The notes: generated by a model from the letters alone, not told the origin. Shown: positions 52,782-62,597, counted from the stretch's first letter. The stretch: 64,000 nucleotides of DNA from Verticiella sediminum (GCF_007558815.1 NZ_VLTJ01000029.1:434001-498000), one strand, 5' to 3'. Made by a program: numbers and translations.

Positions 52782-53579
52782 ATGCCCAAAGCACGCCCGC
52801 CGGAGCGGGAACCTGACCATTTCGACGCAATGGAACGTCCGGGCAAGCAGGGCCCACGGTTCGCCCCCATCAAGGCCAAGCGGGCCTTCGAAGAAGTGTG
52901 CGAGCAGATCCGCCGTGAAGTCGCACTGGGCAATCTCAAGCCCGGCGACCGGCTGCCGCCGGAGCGTGAACTCGCGGAGCAACTGAAAGTAAGCCGCACG
53001 GCCATCCGAGAGGCCATGCGCAGCCTCGAGAACGCCGGGCTGGTGCAGTGCCAACAGGGCATGGGCGGCGGTGCGTTCATCCGCGAAGGCGATTCGATGG
53101 CGGTGACTCAGGCGGTTCGCGACATGGTCATGCTGGGCCAAATACCCTCGCGCAACGTCACCGAGGCCCGCATCATCCTCACCGAGCAGGCGATCCGTCT
53201 TGCCTGCGAGCGGGCCACAGAGGCTGACCTCTCGGCGATCGAGCGGGACATCGACAAATCCGAGGCGCTGACCCTGCAGGGCAACTTCACGCGCCGCAAC
53301 GCCTACATCACTGAGTTCTACCGGGTGCTGGCCCAGGCAACGCACAACCAGGTCATCGTCATGCTGGTCGAGTCGCTGTCCGAGCTAACGCGCTCGCTCC
53401 TGGAAAAGGCGAGCCCCGAGCCCCGCAAGGACTTCATCAGCGTGCGGCGCAACGTGCTGCGGCTGATGCGCGCACGGGACGCCGAAGGTGCGGTCCGCGA
53501 AATGCGCGCTCACTTGCAACGCCTGGACAAGCACCTCGAGCGCCACGAAAAAATGCCGGAAACCGCCGCCGTGGATTGA
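52782..53579 (+). CDS. FadR-subfamily GntR (FCD) transcriptional regulator
   Basis: A 265-residue GntR regulator. An N-terminal extension of about 25 residues precedes the winged helix (FEEVCEQIRREVALGNLKPGDRLPPERELAEQLKVSRTAIREAMRSLENAGLVQ). The FCD effector domain follows, with the metal-site type residues in NVTEARIILTEQAIRLACE and AYITEFYRVLAQATHNQV. AGGAGAAACC precedes the ATG. It is convergent with the SDR operon, but a shared 17-bp operator links it to the operon's distant promoter at 63.6 kb. Confidence 0.9.
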   Translation: MPKARPPEREPDHFDAMERPGKQGPRFAPIKAKRAFEEVCEQIRREVALGNLKPGDRLPPERELAEQLKVSRTAIREAMRSLENAGLVQCQQGMGGGAFIREGDSMAVTQAVRDMVMLGQIPSRNVTEARIILTEQAIRLACERATEADLSAIERDIDKSEALTLQGNFTRRNAYITEFYRVLAQATHNQVIVMLVESLSELTRSLLEKASPEPRKDFISVRRNVLRLMRARDAEGAVREMRAHLQRLDKHLERHEKMPETAAVD

Positions 53580-53600
53580 GCACACGGCTGCGCAGCGGCT

Positions 53601-54356
53601 TCAGAGCATCGATTCGCCGCCATTGACGTCCAGCACGGCGCCGGTCACGAAGCTCGCCCCATCGCTCGCCAGATAGGCCACCGCCGATGCGATCTCGGAA
53701 GCATCGCCCAGCCGGCCGACCGGTATTCTTCTCGCCGCTTCGGCCAGCACTTCAGGCGAGGAGGTGCGGGCAAGCGGTGTTTCCACCTGGCCGGGCGCGA
53801 TACAGTTGGCGGTGACGCCGAAAGGCGCGCACTCCCCCGCCAGCTTGCGCGTCATGCCGATGAGCGCCGCCTTGGATGCCGAATAATGCGTGCCGGCGCG
53901 CGGCGAGAGCGTGCGCCCTGCGCGCGAGGCGATGTTGACGATGCGCCCCCAGCCCTTTTCCTTCATCGCAGGCAGCAGCGCCTGGCAGAGTAGAAACGGC
54001 GCAGTACTGTTGACGCGGAAGACGAACTCCCAGTCCTCCAGCACGATCTGCTCAAAACCGGCGATCCGCCCGTCCACCTTCGGGTGCACTCCCGCATTGT
54101 TCACGAGGATGTCGACGCCGCCCCGCAAGGCCGCCATTCGCCGGGCCGCCTCGGGCACGTCGGCGAGCTCGGACAGATCGGCTACCACGGCTTCGGCCGC
54201 CATGCCCTCCGAGCGCAGACTGGCGGCCACCTCATGCACGCGATCGCTGCGATCGAGCAGGACCAGGGCAACGCCTGCCTGGCCCAGCAATCTTGCGCTT
54301 TCCAGGCCAATGCCACTGGCCCCGCCGGTGATCGCGGCGGTTCTTTCGTTCTTCAT
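53601..54356 (-). CDS. Short-chain dehydrogenase/reductase (SDR) (1)
   Basis: A 251-residue classical SDR. The cofactor motif is TGGASGIG near residue 10, NNAG at about 86, and the active-site series is S in NIASRAG with Y-x-x-x-K in THYSASKAA. LDRSDR after the second strand suggests NAD(H). The typical C-terminal VTGAVLDVNGG is present. It is the last gene of the long minus-strand operon, 31 bases after SDR 2. Probably oxidises or reduces a hydroxy/keto intermediate. Confidence 0.9.
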   Translation of the reverse strand: MKNERTAAITGGASGIGLESARLLGQAGVALVLLDRSDRVHEVAASLRSEGMAAEAVVADLSELADVPEAARRMAALRGGVDILVNNAGVHPKVDGRIAGFEQIVLEDWEFVFRVNSTAPFLLCQALLPAMKEKGWGRIVNIASRAGRTLSPRAGTHYSASKAALIGMTRKLAGECAPFGVTANCIAPGQVETPLARTSSPEVLAEAARRIPVGRLGDASEIASAVAYLASDGASFVTGAVLDVNGGESML

Positions 54357-54387
54357 GTCGGTCTCTACTTAATGGGTCGGAACGCGC

Positions 54388-55200
54388 TCAGGACGGAGTC
54401 AGCACCTTGCCGCCGCACACCGAGATGCACTGTCCCGTCACGTAGGAGGACAGGTCCGTCGCCAGGAACTCCAGGGGCCCGGCCATGTCCTCGACGGTGG
54501 CCAGGCGGCGCAGCGGGATGCGCACCGTGTCGGCGTCGTTCACCATGCCGCGCGCCTTGGCCTGGCTCGCCACCCGCGCCGTCGCCGTGGACCCCGGCGC
54601 GATGCAGTTGACGCGGATGCCGTCGGGACCGACCTCCGCAGCCAGAAAGCGCGTGAACTGCACGACGCCGGTCTTGGCCATGCCGTAGTGGGCATACAGG
54701 CCGCCCCGGTGCGCGGCGTCCAGGCCCAGGGTGGAGCCGACGTTGATGATGTTGCCGCCGCCCTGGGCGCGCATGTGCGGCACCGCTGCCTGGCTGCAAT
54801 GGACCGTCGCCATGAGGTTGACCTCGAACATGGCGGACAGGTCTGCGTCGCTCATCCGGGAGGCCTGGCTCGTCTCGATCGGAGCGAACGCGCCGCCGGC
54901 GTTGTTGACCAGGATGTCCACCCGGCCGAAGGCAGCGATGGCCTGTTCGATCAGCGAGTGCGCCTCGGCGCGCCGGCGCAGGTCGCATTGCACGCCGATG
55001 CTGCGGCGCCCGAGCCCGGCGATCTCGTCGCTCACCGTGTCGCCATCCAGCACTTCGCCGAACTGGCGCGCAGCGTGCAGATCCACGTCGGCCACGACGA
55101 CGTGGCATCCCAGCCGCGCCAGCCGCAATGCAAAGCCCCGGCCGATGCCGCGCGCGGCCCCGGTGACGACGGCCACCTTGTCTTCGAGTTTCAGAGTCAT
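54388..55200 (-). CDS. Short-chain dehydrogenase/reductase (SDR) (2)
   Basis: A 270-residue classical SDR. TGAARGIG, NNAG and the active-site Y-G-M-A-K segment (HYGMAKTG) are present, with the serine in NVGSTLG. VADVD after the second strand indicates NAD(H) preference. ATG 55200 with CAGGA upstream is preferred over the longer frame to 55254. It lies 43 bases after the Bug gene, on the same strand. Confidence 0.9.
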   Translation of the reverse strand: MTLKLEDKVAVVTGAARGIGRGFALRLARLGCHVVVADVDLHAARQFGEVLDGDTVSDEIAGLGRRSIGVQCDLRRRAEAHSLIEQAIAAFGRVDILVNNAGGAFAPIETSQASRMSDADLSAMFEVNLMATVHCSQAAVPHMRAQGGGNIINVGSTLGLDAAHRGGLYAHYGMAKTGVVQFTRFLAAEVGPDGIRVNCIAPGSTATARVASQAKARGMVNDADTVRIPLRRLATVEDMAGPLEFLATDLSSYVTGQCISVCGGKVLTPS

Positions 55201-55243
55201 GTGGGTTCCTGAACAGGGATGCGTGCCGCGGCGCGGCGCGCGG

Positions 55244-56230
55244 TCATTGCGCAAGCAGGCCGTACTCGTCGGCGATCTGCCGGTACTGCGGGATCTTCTC
55301 GGCCAGGTCCTGCTTCATCGCGTCGCCGTCGAGCACGTACAGCGGCACCGACATCCGTGCCAGCAGGCCGCCGAACGCGTCGCTGCGCGCGGCGTCGAGG
55401 AACACCGCCTCCAGGCGCCGGCGCACCGCATCCGGGGTCTGCGCCGACACCGCGATGCCGGTGATCCAGGGAAACTGCCAGTCGATGCCGAGTTCCGTGA
55501 ACGTGGGCACGTCCGGCATCTCGGACGAACGCTGAGGGTCCAGCAGCGCCAGCGGCCGCAGCTTGCCGGCCTTGACCATCTCGCCGTAGTTCGAGGTCGG
55601 CGCGAAGGTGGTCTCGCCCGAGACCACGGCCATCAGGCTCTGGTTCGCGCCCTGGTACGGAATGTGGTTGAACCGCACGCCCTTGGCCCGCTCCAGCGCG
55701 CTGACGCCGAAGAACGAGGTATCGGACGTGCCGACCGTGCCGAAGCTGAGCTCGCCCGGCCTGGCCTTGGCGTCGGCGAGCAGGTCGCCCAGGGTGCGGT
55801 ACGGCGAATCGGCGCGCACGACCAGCGCGTGCGAGGGGCCGGCGTAATTCAGGATGTAGTCGAGGTCGGTCAGCGGGTCGAACGAGGCCTTGGTCAACAA
55901 AGGGCCGATCAGCACCACGCTGGTCGTCACGGCGAGCAGGGTGTGGCCGTCGGCGGGTGCGCGCAGCACATTGGCCGCGCCGATCAGCCCGTTGGCGCCG
56001 GGGCGGTTCTCCACCACGATGGGCTGGCCCAGTTCCTGCGCAGCCAGGTCCGCCAGCCGGCGGGCGCTGACGTCGGTCAGGCCGCCGGGCGGAAACGGCA
56101 CGACCAGGGTGATCGGCCGGTTCGGGAAGCCCGCGGCCGGCTGCGCCGCCATGGCGGGAGCCGCCAGCCAGAGTGGGGCGGCGACGAGTGTCAGCAAGGC
56201 ACGCACTGCGGTGATTAAATGTCGGTACAT
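55244..56230 (-). CDS. Bug/TctC-family periplasmic solute receptor (6)
   Basis: A 328-residue Bug receptor. The signal peptide ends near AAPAMA; the mature part has GFPNRPITLVVPFPPGGLTDV and ENRPGANGLIG, the canonical ligand loops. GGAG lies 10 bases before ATG 56230. The gene is embedded between the SDR genes and MmgE/PrpD in the long operon, so the pathway has a receptor both in the middle and at the head of its operon. Confidence 0.92.
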   Translation of the reverse strand: MYRHLITAVRALLTLVAAPLWLAAPAMAAQPAAGFPNRPITLVVPFPPGGLTDVSARRLADLAAQELGQPIVVENRPGANGLIGAANVLRAPADGHTLLAVTTSVVLIGPLLTKASFDPLTDLDYILNYAGPSHALVVRADSPYRTLGDLLADAKARPGELSFGTVGTSDTSFFGVSALERAKGVRFNHIPYQGANQSLMAVVSGETTFAPTSNYGEMVKAGKLRPLALLDPQRSSEMPDVPTFTELGIDWQFPWITGIAVSAQTPDAVRRRLEAVFLDAARSDAFGGLLARMSVPLYVLDGDAMKQDLAEKIPQYRQIADEYGLLAQ

Positions 56231-56279
56231 GCTCACGGCTCCGGGGTCGGGGGTTTCGGATCGGCGGCAAGGCACCCGG

Positions 56280-57725
56280 TCAACGGGCGGGATCGAACAG
56301 GCGGGTAAGCTCGCGCACGTCGTCCATGTCGTCCACGCCCATCACCGCGTCGATCAGCTCGCGGCTGCGCGCCTCCCACTGCGGCGAGTACGGCGCCAGG
56401 GTCTTGACCATGCGCGCGAACTTGTCGAACACATCCTGCTCGGCAAAGCCGGGGGCGCCGTCCCACGCGTCGCCCAGCGCGAAGTCGCTCTGCGCGCTGA
56501 ACGTCTGGCCGCGCGCATGCACCACCGCGCGGGAAGGCACTTTCAGGACCTTGTCGGCCAGGCCCCAGGCAGCAGGGTCGTAGGCACGCTCCTCGTCGAG
56601 CAGGCGAACCTTGCGGCGCATCTCGCGCGCGGCCAGCCCGCCCAGGCTCGCTTCGGTGAACCACGCCGGGCCCGCGGGTACGCCGAGCGCGACCATCGCG
56701 GCGGCATGCGGGAAACTGAAAGTCGCCGCCACCAGGTTGGGCGGATCGCCCTGGTCCGCGAAGCGCGGATACGGAATCATGGGAAACGAGTGCAGATCGA
56801 TGGCGTCGATCTCGGCGGCCTGCAGGCCGTGGCGGCGCAACACCGCGTCGAGCGCCGTCAAGGCGTAGTGGATCCAGCGGCAGCAGGGCCAGAACTTGAT
56901 CGACGTTTCGGGCAGGTACCAGTCGCGACCAAGGTTCTCCAGCATGGCCACGGGATCGAGGACGACGCCCTGGAACACCTGCGCATAGCTGTCGCCATCG
57001 AAGATGTCGCGCACCCCGCGCACGCCCTCGCGGGCATGCCAGGCGGCCATGAGGCCGCCCTGGGCGTTCCAGCCCGTATCCGCGTATTTCAGCGTGCCCA
57101 GGTCCACATCGCGTCCCCATTGCCGGGACCAGTCGCGGCCGACCATGTATTGCGCGCAACTGCCGAACGCATGCGCCAGCTCCACGGGCGAGGAACCGAT
57201 CAGGCGAGCCGCCGCGGTGCAGGCCGCATGCACCCCTTGGCCCGGGCCCACGAGACCAGTCCAGCCTCGGGTGCGGCCTTCGGCATCCACCGTTACGCGC
57301 GGACTGAAGAAGTTGCCCAGCCGCACGCCGACCTCGAAGCCCAGCGTGAACGCGGCGAGCAGGGCGCGGCCGTCCAGCGCGTGCGTCTCGGCCAGCGCCA
57401 GGGCCGTGCCCAGGGCGGCCTGTGCGTGATGGCCCTGCACCTTGTAGCACTCGTCCATGTCCAGGACGTTGCCCAACCGGCCATTCGCCCAGGCGGCGGT
57501 GGCGATCGAGGTTTTCTGGCCGGTGCCGATCACGCTGGCCGGGCCGACCGCGCCGCTGCGCTGGACGATGCGCCGTACCGCGATGCCAGGATCGGTGCCC
57601 AACGCACCGACGGCGCAGCCCAGCGTGTCCAGCATCAACCGCTTCGCGGCCCGGCGCACCGGCTCGGGGATGTCCTGATAGCGCGTCTCGATGGCGTAGC
57701 GCGCCAGCTCCTGCGTGGTGTTCAT
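56280..57725 (-). CDS. MmgE/PrpD family protein
   Basis: A 481-residue member of the MmgE/PrpD family, which includes 2-methylcitrate dehydratase, cis-aconitate decarboxylase and several uncharacterised lyases. Landmarks are RRAAKRLMLDTLGCAVG, the active-site region GRLGNVLDMDECYKVQGHHAQAALGTALALAE and the conserved FKFWPCC-like IKFWPCCRWIH. AGGAG precedes the ATG. In this operon a dehydratase acting on a hydroxy-polycarboxylate would fit, but the substrate is not evident. Confidence 0.88.
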   Translation of the reverse strand: MNTTQELARYAIETRYQDIPEPVRRAAKRLMLDTLGCAVGALGTDPGIAVRRIVQRSGAVGPASVIGTGQKTSIATAAWANGRLGNVLDMDECYKVQGHHAQAALGTALALAETHALDGRALLAAFTLGFEVGVRLGNFFSPRVTVDAEGRTRGWTGLVGPGQGVHAACTAAARLIGSSPVELAHAFGSCAQYMVGRDWSRQWGRDVDLGTLKYADTGWNAQGGLMAAWHAREGVRGVRDIFDGDSYAQVFQGVVLDPVAMLENLGRDWYLPETSIKFWPCCRWIHYALTALDAVLRRHGLQAAEIDAIDLHSFPMIPYPRFADQGDPPNLVAATFSFPHAAAMVALGVPAGPAWFTEASLGGLAAREMRRKVRLLDEERAYDPAAWGLADKVLKVPSRAVVHARGQTFSAQSDFALGDAWDGAPGFAEQDVFDKFARMVKTLAPYSPQWEARSRELIDAVMGVDDMDDVRELTRLFDPAR

Positions 57726-57787
57726 GTCGCCCTGGTCTCCTGTCCGTGTCTTTCCGGCCTGGCCGGCTGGCTGCACGCAAGCGCCCC

Positions 57788-59209
57788 TTATGCCGGGGCC
57801 TGTGCACCGGGCTCGCGGGCGCGCGCCACGGCGTGGCGGGAGGCCAGCCGGCCGAAGATGCAGCCCTTGGCCAGGGAGGACCCGCTCATGTAGGTTTCGC
57901 CGTGAAAGCCGCCCATGACTTCGCCGGTGGCATACAACCCGACGATCGGCGCCTGGAAGACGTCGAGGACGCGCGCCTCGGTGTCCACGTGCAGCCCGCA
58001 GTAGGTCGAGGTCAATCCGGTCGTGCACGCCAGGCCGTAGAACGGCGCCGTGCTCACGGGGGTGGGCTTGCCGTAGCCGGTGCTCAACGAAGTGCGGCCG
58101 AACTCGTCCTCGTCCGCGCCGGCGCAGGCCTGGTTGTAGCGCTCGACGGTATGCGCCAGGCCGGCGGGGTCGATGCCCAGCTTGCCGGCCAGCGCCTCGA
58201 GCGACTCGGCCTGCTGGATGAGGCCGGTCTCCAGCCCCGCGCGATAGTCCGCCACGGTGGGCAGCGGCGAGGACTGGTCCATGACCGTCTGGTCGAAGAC
58301 CTGGAACGCCAGCGCATCCTCCTGCTCCAGGCAGCGATCGCCGATGGCCTTGTAGGAGATCGACTCATTGCAGAAACGCCGGCCGGCCTTGTTCACGACG
58401 ATGGCGCCGCGGTACATGGCCGACAGCAGGCGCGGCGCGTCGTCCTCCCTGCCCGGCAGCGGTTCGCCCACCGGCGCGCCGAAACTGCCCTTGGCATAGG
58501 CCATGTCGACCAGGTCGGCGCCCAGCGCCCAGGCCATCCGCAGGCCATCGCCGGTGTTGCCTTCGCCGCCCATCGGGCGCGCCTGGCGCAGATGCGGCAC
58601 GAAGCGCTCGACCAGCTCGGCCGAACGCGAGAAACCGCCGGTCGCGATGACCACGCCGCCGCGCGCCAGCAGCCGCTCACCCGATGCGAGTTGCACCCCG
58701 GCCACGTGCCGGGCGCCGCCTGCCGAGGACGCCGTCACCAGCCGCGCCACCGGCGCCTGGTCCCGGTACACGACACCGGCCTCGAGCGCGGCGCGATGCA
58801 GGGTCTCGAGCACCAGCACGGGACTGATGCTGTGGTTGCGCGGGACCGACTGCGCGCCGCTCAGCGAGACCTTCTCGAAACGCAGACCCAGCGCCTCCAG
58901 CCACTGGTAGGCCTCGTACTGGCGCTCGGCATAGACGTGCACCAGGGCGGGGTCGTTGCGGTACTTGCCCGCCTTCATCAAGTCTTCCTCGAGCAGCGCC
59001 GAGCTGTCGTCGATGCCGTTGCGCTGCTGCACCTCGGTGCCCGCGAAGGCGAAGGCACCGCCGCACATCCGCGTGCTGCCGCCATAGCGCGCAGTCTTCT
59101 CCAGCAGCAGCACCCGGCCGCCGATGCGCGCGGCCTCCAGCGCCGCGCAGTGACCGGCCATGCCGGCCCCGACCACGATCACGTCGTAGCCCTCGTGCGT
59201 CTCATGCAT
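57788..59209 (-). CDS. FAD-dependent fumarate-reductase-type flavoprotein (1)
   Basis: A 473-residue flavoprotein of the fumarate reductase / tricarballylate dehydrogenase / ketosteroid dehydrogenase family. The dinucleotide motif is DVIVVGAGMAGHCAALEAA at residues 8-26. The C-terminal FAD segment is GLYATGEVMGGFHGETYMSGSSLAKGCIFGR. A capping domain lies between. The frame is open to 59332, but ATG 59209 after AGGGAG starts at the family N-terminus. It overlaps the end of the FAD hydroxylase gene by 8 bases. No signal peptide, so cytoplasmic. Confidence 0.9.
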   Translation of the reverse strand: MHETHEGYDVIVVGAGMAGHCAALEAARIGGRVLLLEKTARYGGSTRMCGGAFAFAGTEVQQRNGIDDSSALLEEDLMKAGKYRNDPALVHVYAERQYEAYQWLEALGLRFEKVSLSGAQSVPRNHSISPVLVLETLHRAALEAGVVYRDQAPVARLVTASSAGGARHVAGVQLASGERLLARGGVVIATGGFSRSAELVERFVPHLRQARPMGGEGNTGDGLRMAWALGADLVDMAYAKGSFGAPVGEPLPGREDDAPRLLSAMYRGAIVVNKAGRRFCNESISYKAIGDRCLEQEDALAFQVFDQTVMDQSSPLPTVADYRAGLETGLIQQAESLEALAGKLGIDPAGLAHTVERYNQACAGADEDEFGRTSLSTGYGKPTPVSTAPFYGLACTTGLTSTYCGLHVDTEARVLDVFQAPIVGLYATGEVMGGFHGETYMSGSSLAKGCIFGRLASRHAVARAREPGAQAPA

Positions 59210-60857
59210 GTTCCATCTCCCTCGTTTCGTTGCCCGTGACCGCCGCCAGCAGCATGCGCGGATCGGCCGGTCGCGCCGCGCCGCGCCATGCGACATGACC
59301 GTCGGGGCGTACCAGCACGAGGCGCTCGGCATACGCCCCGCGCACCGCCGCCTCTGTCATCGGCACCACCGTCAGGGGCACCCCCAGCGCCCGCGCGGTC
59401 GCGGCCAGCGCCTGCGCATCCTCGCCGCAGGAGGGATCGCTCATCAGGACATAGCCCTGCCCGAAGAGATCCAGCGTGGAACGCCCATCGGCCATCCACA
59501 CGTGCGGTGCGCGGCAGCCCGGACGCGTGCCCGGCCGGTAGTTCACGGCGTCCTCGTATTCCGCCCGGATCCGTTCGGGGCTCTCCATCTCGTCGTACAC
59601 GCATACCGGCGAGCCGACGTAGCGGTTGCCCAGGTGCATGTTCTTGGAGAACCACTCCTGGCGCAGCCCCGCGCGCAGCGCGTCGCCGACCTGCCGGCGC
59701 GCCTCGTCGCCGGCGGGGCCCGGATCGAAGATCCGGGCGGTATGGGGCACGTGCTGCATCGTCTCCAGATTGCCGGTGGAAAAGCGCGTGATGCGGTGCG
59801 CGATCGGGCGGCGCTCGATCTCGTACGAATCCAGCAGGCGCGGCCCGCCCCAGCCCTCCAGGCAGGCGGCGAGTTTCCAGGAGAGGTCCACGGCATCGCC
59901 GATGCCCGTGTTCATGCCCAGCCCGCCGGTCGGCGAGGTCAGGTGGCAGGCGTCGCCGGCGATGAAGACGCGGCCCCGGCCGTAGCCGTCGGCGACCTGC
60001 TCGATCCGGGTCCAGGGCAGGACGCTCAGGATCTCCAGCTCGAATTCGCGGCCCAGCGCGCGGTGGGCGAACGCCTCGAGCTCGCTCTCGGTGTACGACG
60101 GGCGCTCGGTCGCGTTGCCGATGATGGACATGCGCCACTGGTCGTTGCCGTTGATGGCCACGATCGTGCCCCACACCCCATGTTCGCCGACGAACATGTA
60201 GCGGTAGCCGGGCTGCTTGTCGTGCAGACGGTTGAAGCCGGGGCAGCGGAAGATGACGTTGACCGTGTGCGTGAGCACCCCGCGCCCCTGCATGCCGATG
60301 CCCAGCAGCTCGCGCACGGCGCTGCGCCCGCCGTCGCAGCCCACCAGAAAGCGCGAGCGCAGCGTGCGCTGTTGGCCCGTGGCCAGGTCCTGCACCTGCA
60401 CGCTGACCCCGTCCCGATCCTGGCTGAAGGCCACGAAGCGGTGACGGTGGCGTATCCGCACACCGGGCTGCGCCTGCGCGAACCGCTGCAGCACCGGATC
60501 GAACATGTTCTGCGGGCAGCGCTCGCGCTTCTGCGGGCTCTCGGGCGGCGGGCGGTCGTCCTGCATCGCGGGCATGGGCTCGCGGCCGATCTCGTAGCCG
60601 AGCAGCGACGTCAGATAGACGTTGTCCTGCGGATAAGCGCGGTTGTAGGCGCTGGCCTCGACGTCCTGCACGATGCCCCAGCGCCGGCAGAACTCCATCG
60701 TCCTGATGCCGACCCCGTCCATCTTGGCCTGCACGATGCTGCCGTCGCCCTGCTCGAGCAGCAGGCACGTGCGGCCGCGCCAGCCCAGGTCCCCCGCCAG
60801 GGCCAGCCCGACGGGCCCTCCGCCGACGACGACGACGTCCACTTCCTCGGTTGTCAT
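59202..60857 (-). CDS. FAD-dependent aromatic hydroxylase (PheA/TfdB type)
   Basis: A 551-residue flavoprotein monooxygenase. The Rossmann motif is VVVGGGPVGLALAGDLGWRG, the DG motif is GCDGGRSAVRELLGIGM, and the GD motif is GRVFIAGDACHLTSPTGGLGMNTGIGDAVDLSWKL. The thioredoxin-like C-terminal domain typical of phenol hydroxylases is reduced to the last 120 residues. It would hydroxylate a ring or enol substrate using NAD(P)H and oxygen. ATG 60857 follows AGGA. Confidence 0.9.
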   Translation of the reverse strand: MTTEEVDVVVVGGGPVGLALAGDLGWRGRTCLLLEQGDGSIVQAKMDGVGIRTMEFCRRWGIVQDVEASAYNRAYPQDNVYLTSLLGYEIGREPMPAMQDDRPPPESPQKRERCPQNMFDPVLQRFAQAQPGVRIRHRHRFVAFSQDRDGVSVQVQDLATGQQRTLRSRFLVGCDGGRSAVRELLGIGMQGRGVLTHTVNVIFRCPGFNRLHDKQPGYRYMFVGEHGVWGTIVAINGNDQWRMSIIGNATERPSYTESELEAFAHRALGREFELEILSVLPWTRIEQVADGYGRGRVFIAGDACHLTSPTGGLGMNTGIGDAVDLSWKLAACLEGWGGPRLLDSYEIERRPIAHRITRFSTGNLETMQHVPHTARIFDPGPAGDEARRQVGDALRAGLRQEWFSKNMHLGNRYVGSPVCVYDEMESPERIRAEYEDAVNYRPGTRPGCRAPHVWMADGRSTLDLFGQGYVLMSDPSCGEDAQALAATARALGVPLTVVPMTEAAVRGAYAERLVLVRPDGHVAWRGAARPADPRMLLAAVTGNETREMEHA

Positions 60858-60882
60858 GCACTCATTCCTGTCGTTGTTGCAT

Positions 60883-62304
60883 TCAGGCGGACCGGCGATA
60901 CGACTGCCCGATGTGTTCGCCCGCGCGCATGCCCGTGGTGGCCGCCTTGGCGAGCCCGCCCACGTAGCCGATGCTCGCGCCGCCCTCCAGCCCGCCGCTG
61001 GCGCTGCCCACGGCGTACAGCCCGGGATAGGGCGAACCGTCCTCGCGCATCGCGCGCCCCCATTCGTCGATGGCGACACCACCCATCGTGTAGGTGATGC
61101 CGGCGCATACGGGCACGGCATGGAAGGGCGCCGTCCGTATCGGCATCGGCCGATACGGATACGGGGTGCGGGATGGGTTCAGCGACGGCAGTTCGTCCTT
61201 GTCCAGGGCATCGTTGTAGGCGGCGACGGTGGCGGCCAGAGCCGCCGTGTCCACGCCCATCGCCTGCGCCAGCGCCTGCACGCTGTCGGCGCGCAACACA
61301 GTGCCGCCGCGGTTCTCCATGTGCGGATTCGGCGGCAGAAAGCGCGAGGTGCCCGGCCCGTCCCACAGCGGCTGGTCGAAGACCACGAATGCGGACAGCG
61401 GGTCTTGCAGTGCCGCGATGCGATTGGCGAGGTAGACGCCGCCGCGTCCTTCGTCGGCGAAGCGCCGGCCCGCGGCATCGACCACCACGGCCGAGGTCGC
61501 CACGTTGTCCATCCAGGGCAGCGGCCAGAGACGATCGTCGGTCATGGCGTTGCGGTTCAGGACGTGGCCGTAGAAGCCGACCAAGTCCGAAAGCCGCGCG
61601 CCGGCCTCGCCCGCCATGCGCACGCCGTCGCCGAAGCCGGACCGGGCATTGCGCTGCAGGAGGCGCCCGGGCGCGGGGGAGATGCTGCGGCCGACGAGTT
61701 CTTCATCGCACTGGAAGCCTCCGTCGGCGATCACCACGTGGCGCGCCGACACGTCGAAAGGCACTGCCCCCGCATCGCCGGCCACGCCCACGCATCGGCC
61801 CTCCTTCACGATCAGGGAACGCGCCCGGTGGCCACGCAGCAGTTGCCCGCCCAGGCCGGCGAGGCGCTGCTCCAGCGTGCGCAGCAGAACATCGCCGCCA
61901 CGGCCCTTCCAGTCCGAACCCACGCGCTGCAGTGACGGGGGCGACAGCACGAAGTTGTGGTGCGGCTCCGCGCCGCCCTTGATGAAGCGCACGCCATGCG
62001 ACTGCAGCCACTTGACCGCGCGCCGAGCATCCTGCGCCACCGCGTGCGCCAGGCCGGGATGGGCCGCGCCCTCGGTGGCGGACAGGATCTTCCGTTCGAG
62101 CTCGGCCGCATCGGACTGGATGTCGCTCAGGCAGACATGGAACGCTCCGCCGGTCAGCCGCGTATTGCAGAGATAGTCGGTCTCCTGCGCTCTTTCGAGC
62201 ACCACTGCGATGGCCCCGTCCTGGGCCGCGCGCAGCGCCGCACTCAACCCGGCCAGGCCGCCGCCTATCACGCAAACGTCGCAATCGATCATGGAATCAC
62301 TCAT
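60883..62304 (-). CDS. FAD-dependent fumarate-reductase-type flavoprotein (2)
   Basis: A 473-residue flavoprotein in the same broad family as the gene at 57788 but clearly diverged. Motifs are DVCVIGGGLAGLSAALRAAQDG (residues 9-30) and GLYAVGSASGGLEGGASIGYVGGLAKAATTG near the C-terminus. The start overlaps the stop of the small membrane protein gene (ATGA), indicating translational coupling. Two such dehydrogenases in one operon suggest two oxidation steps, or an alpha,beta-desaturation and a later reduction. Confidence 0.9.
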   Translation of the reverse strand: MSDSMIDCDVCVIGGGLAGLSAALRAAQDGAIAVVLERAQETDYLCNTRLTGGAFHVCLSDIQSDAAELERKILSATEGAAHPGLAHAVAQDARRAVKWLQSHGVRFIKGGAEPHHNFVLSPPSLQRVGSDWKGRGGDVLLRTLEQRLAGLGGQLLRGHRARSLIVKEGRCVGVAGDAGAVPFDVSARHVVIADGGFQCDEELVGRSISPAPGRLLQRNARSGFGDGVRMAGEAGARLSDLVGFYGHVLNRNAMTDDRLWPLPWMDNVATSAVVVDAAGRRFADEGRGGVYLANRIAALQDPLSAFVVFDQPLWDGPGTSRFLPPNPHMENRGGTVLRADSVQALAQAMGVDTAALAATVAAYNDALDKDELPSLNPSRTPYPYRPMPIRTAPFHAVPVCAGITYTMGGVAIDEWGRAMREDGSPYPGLYAVGSASGGLEGGASIGYVGGLAKAATTGMRAGEHIGQSYRRSA

Positions 62305-62558
62305 CTCGGCATCAGGGTTTCGGCGACCAGGTCGACGACTTCCAGCGCTAGGCTCAGCACGCCATACGTCACCGCGCTCGCAATGGGGGCCGCGATCAGG
62401 AAGTCGGGCACGCCGGTGCGCAACGCGAGCCAGATCAGCAACAGCGCCGGCAACGCCGTGCCGGCGCCCACGATCAGGCGCCGCCGCCGCAGTGCGCCGC
62501 GGATCAGCGGAAACGGCTCGGCCGCGGGGCCTTGCGTGTCATCGTCGGTTCGATACAT
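62301..62558 (-). CDS. Small two-helix membrane protein of unknown function
   Basis: An 85-residue protein with a polar N-terminus and two hydrophobic segments, about residues 29-46 and 51-75. A run RRRR before the first helix suggests the N-terminus is cytoplasmic. GGAG lies 8 bases before the ATG, and the gene overlaps flavoprotein 2 by 4 bases, so it is a real operon member. It is too short for TctB (about 150 residues, four helices). It may be an accessory subunit anchoring a flavoprotein or pairing with the Bug receptor. Confidence 0.7.
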   Translation of the reverse strand: MYRTDDDTQGPAAEPFPLIRGALRRRRLIVGAGTALPALLLIWLALRTGVPDFLIAAPIASAVTYGVLSLALEVVDLVAETLMPR

Positions 62559-62597
62559 CGGAGAACTCCAGGCAAACGGCCGCTGCTTGCGTGCGGC

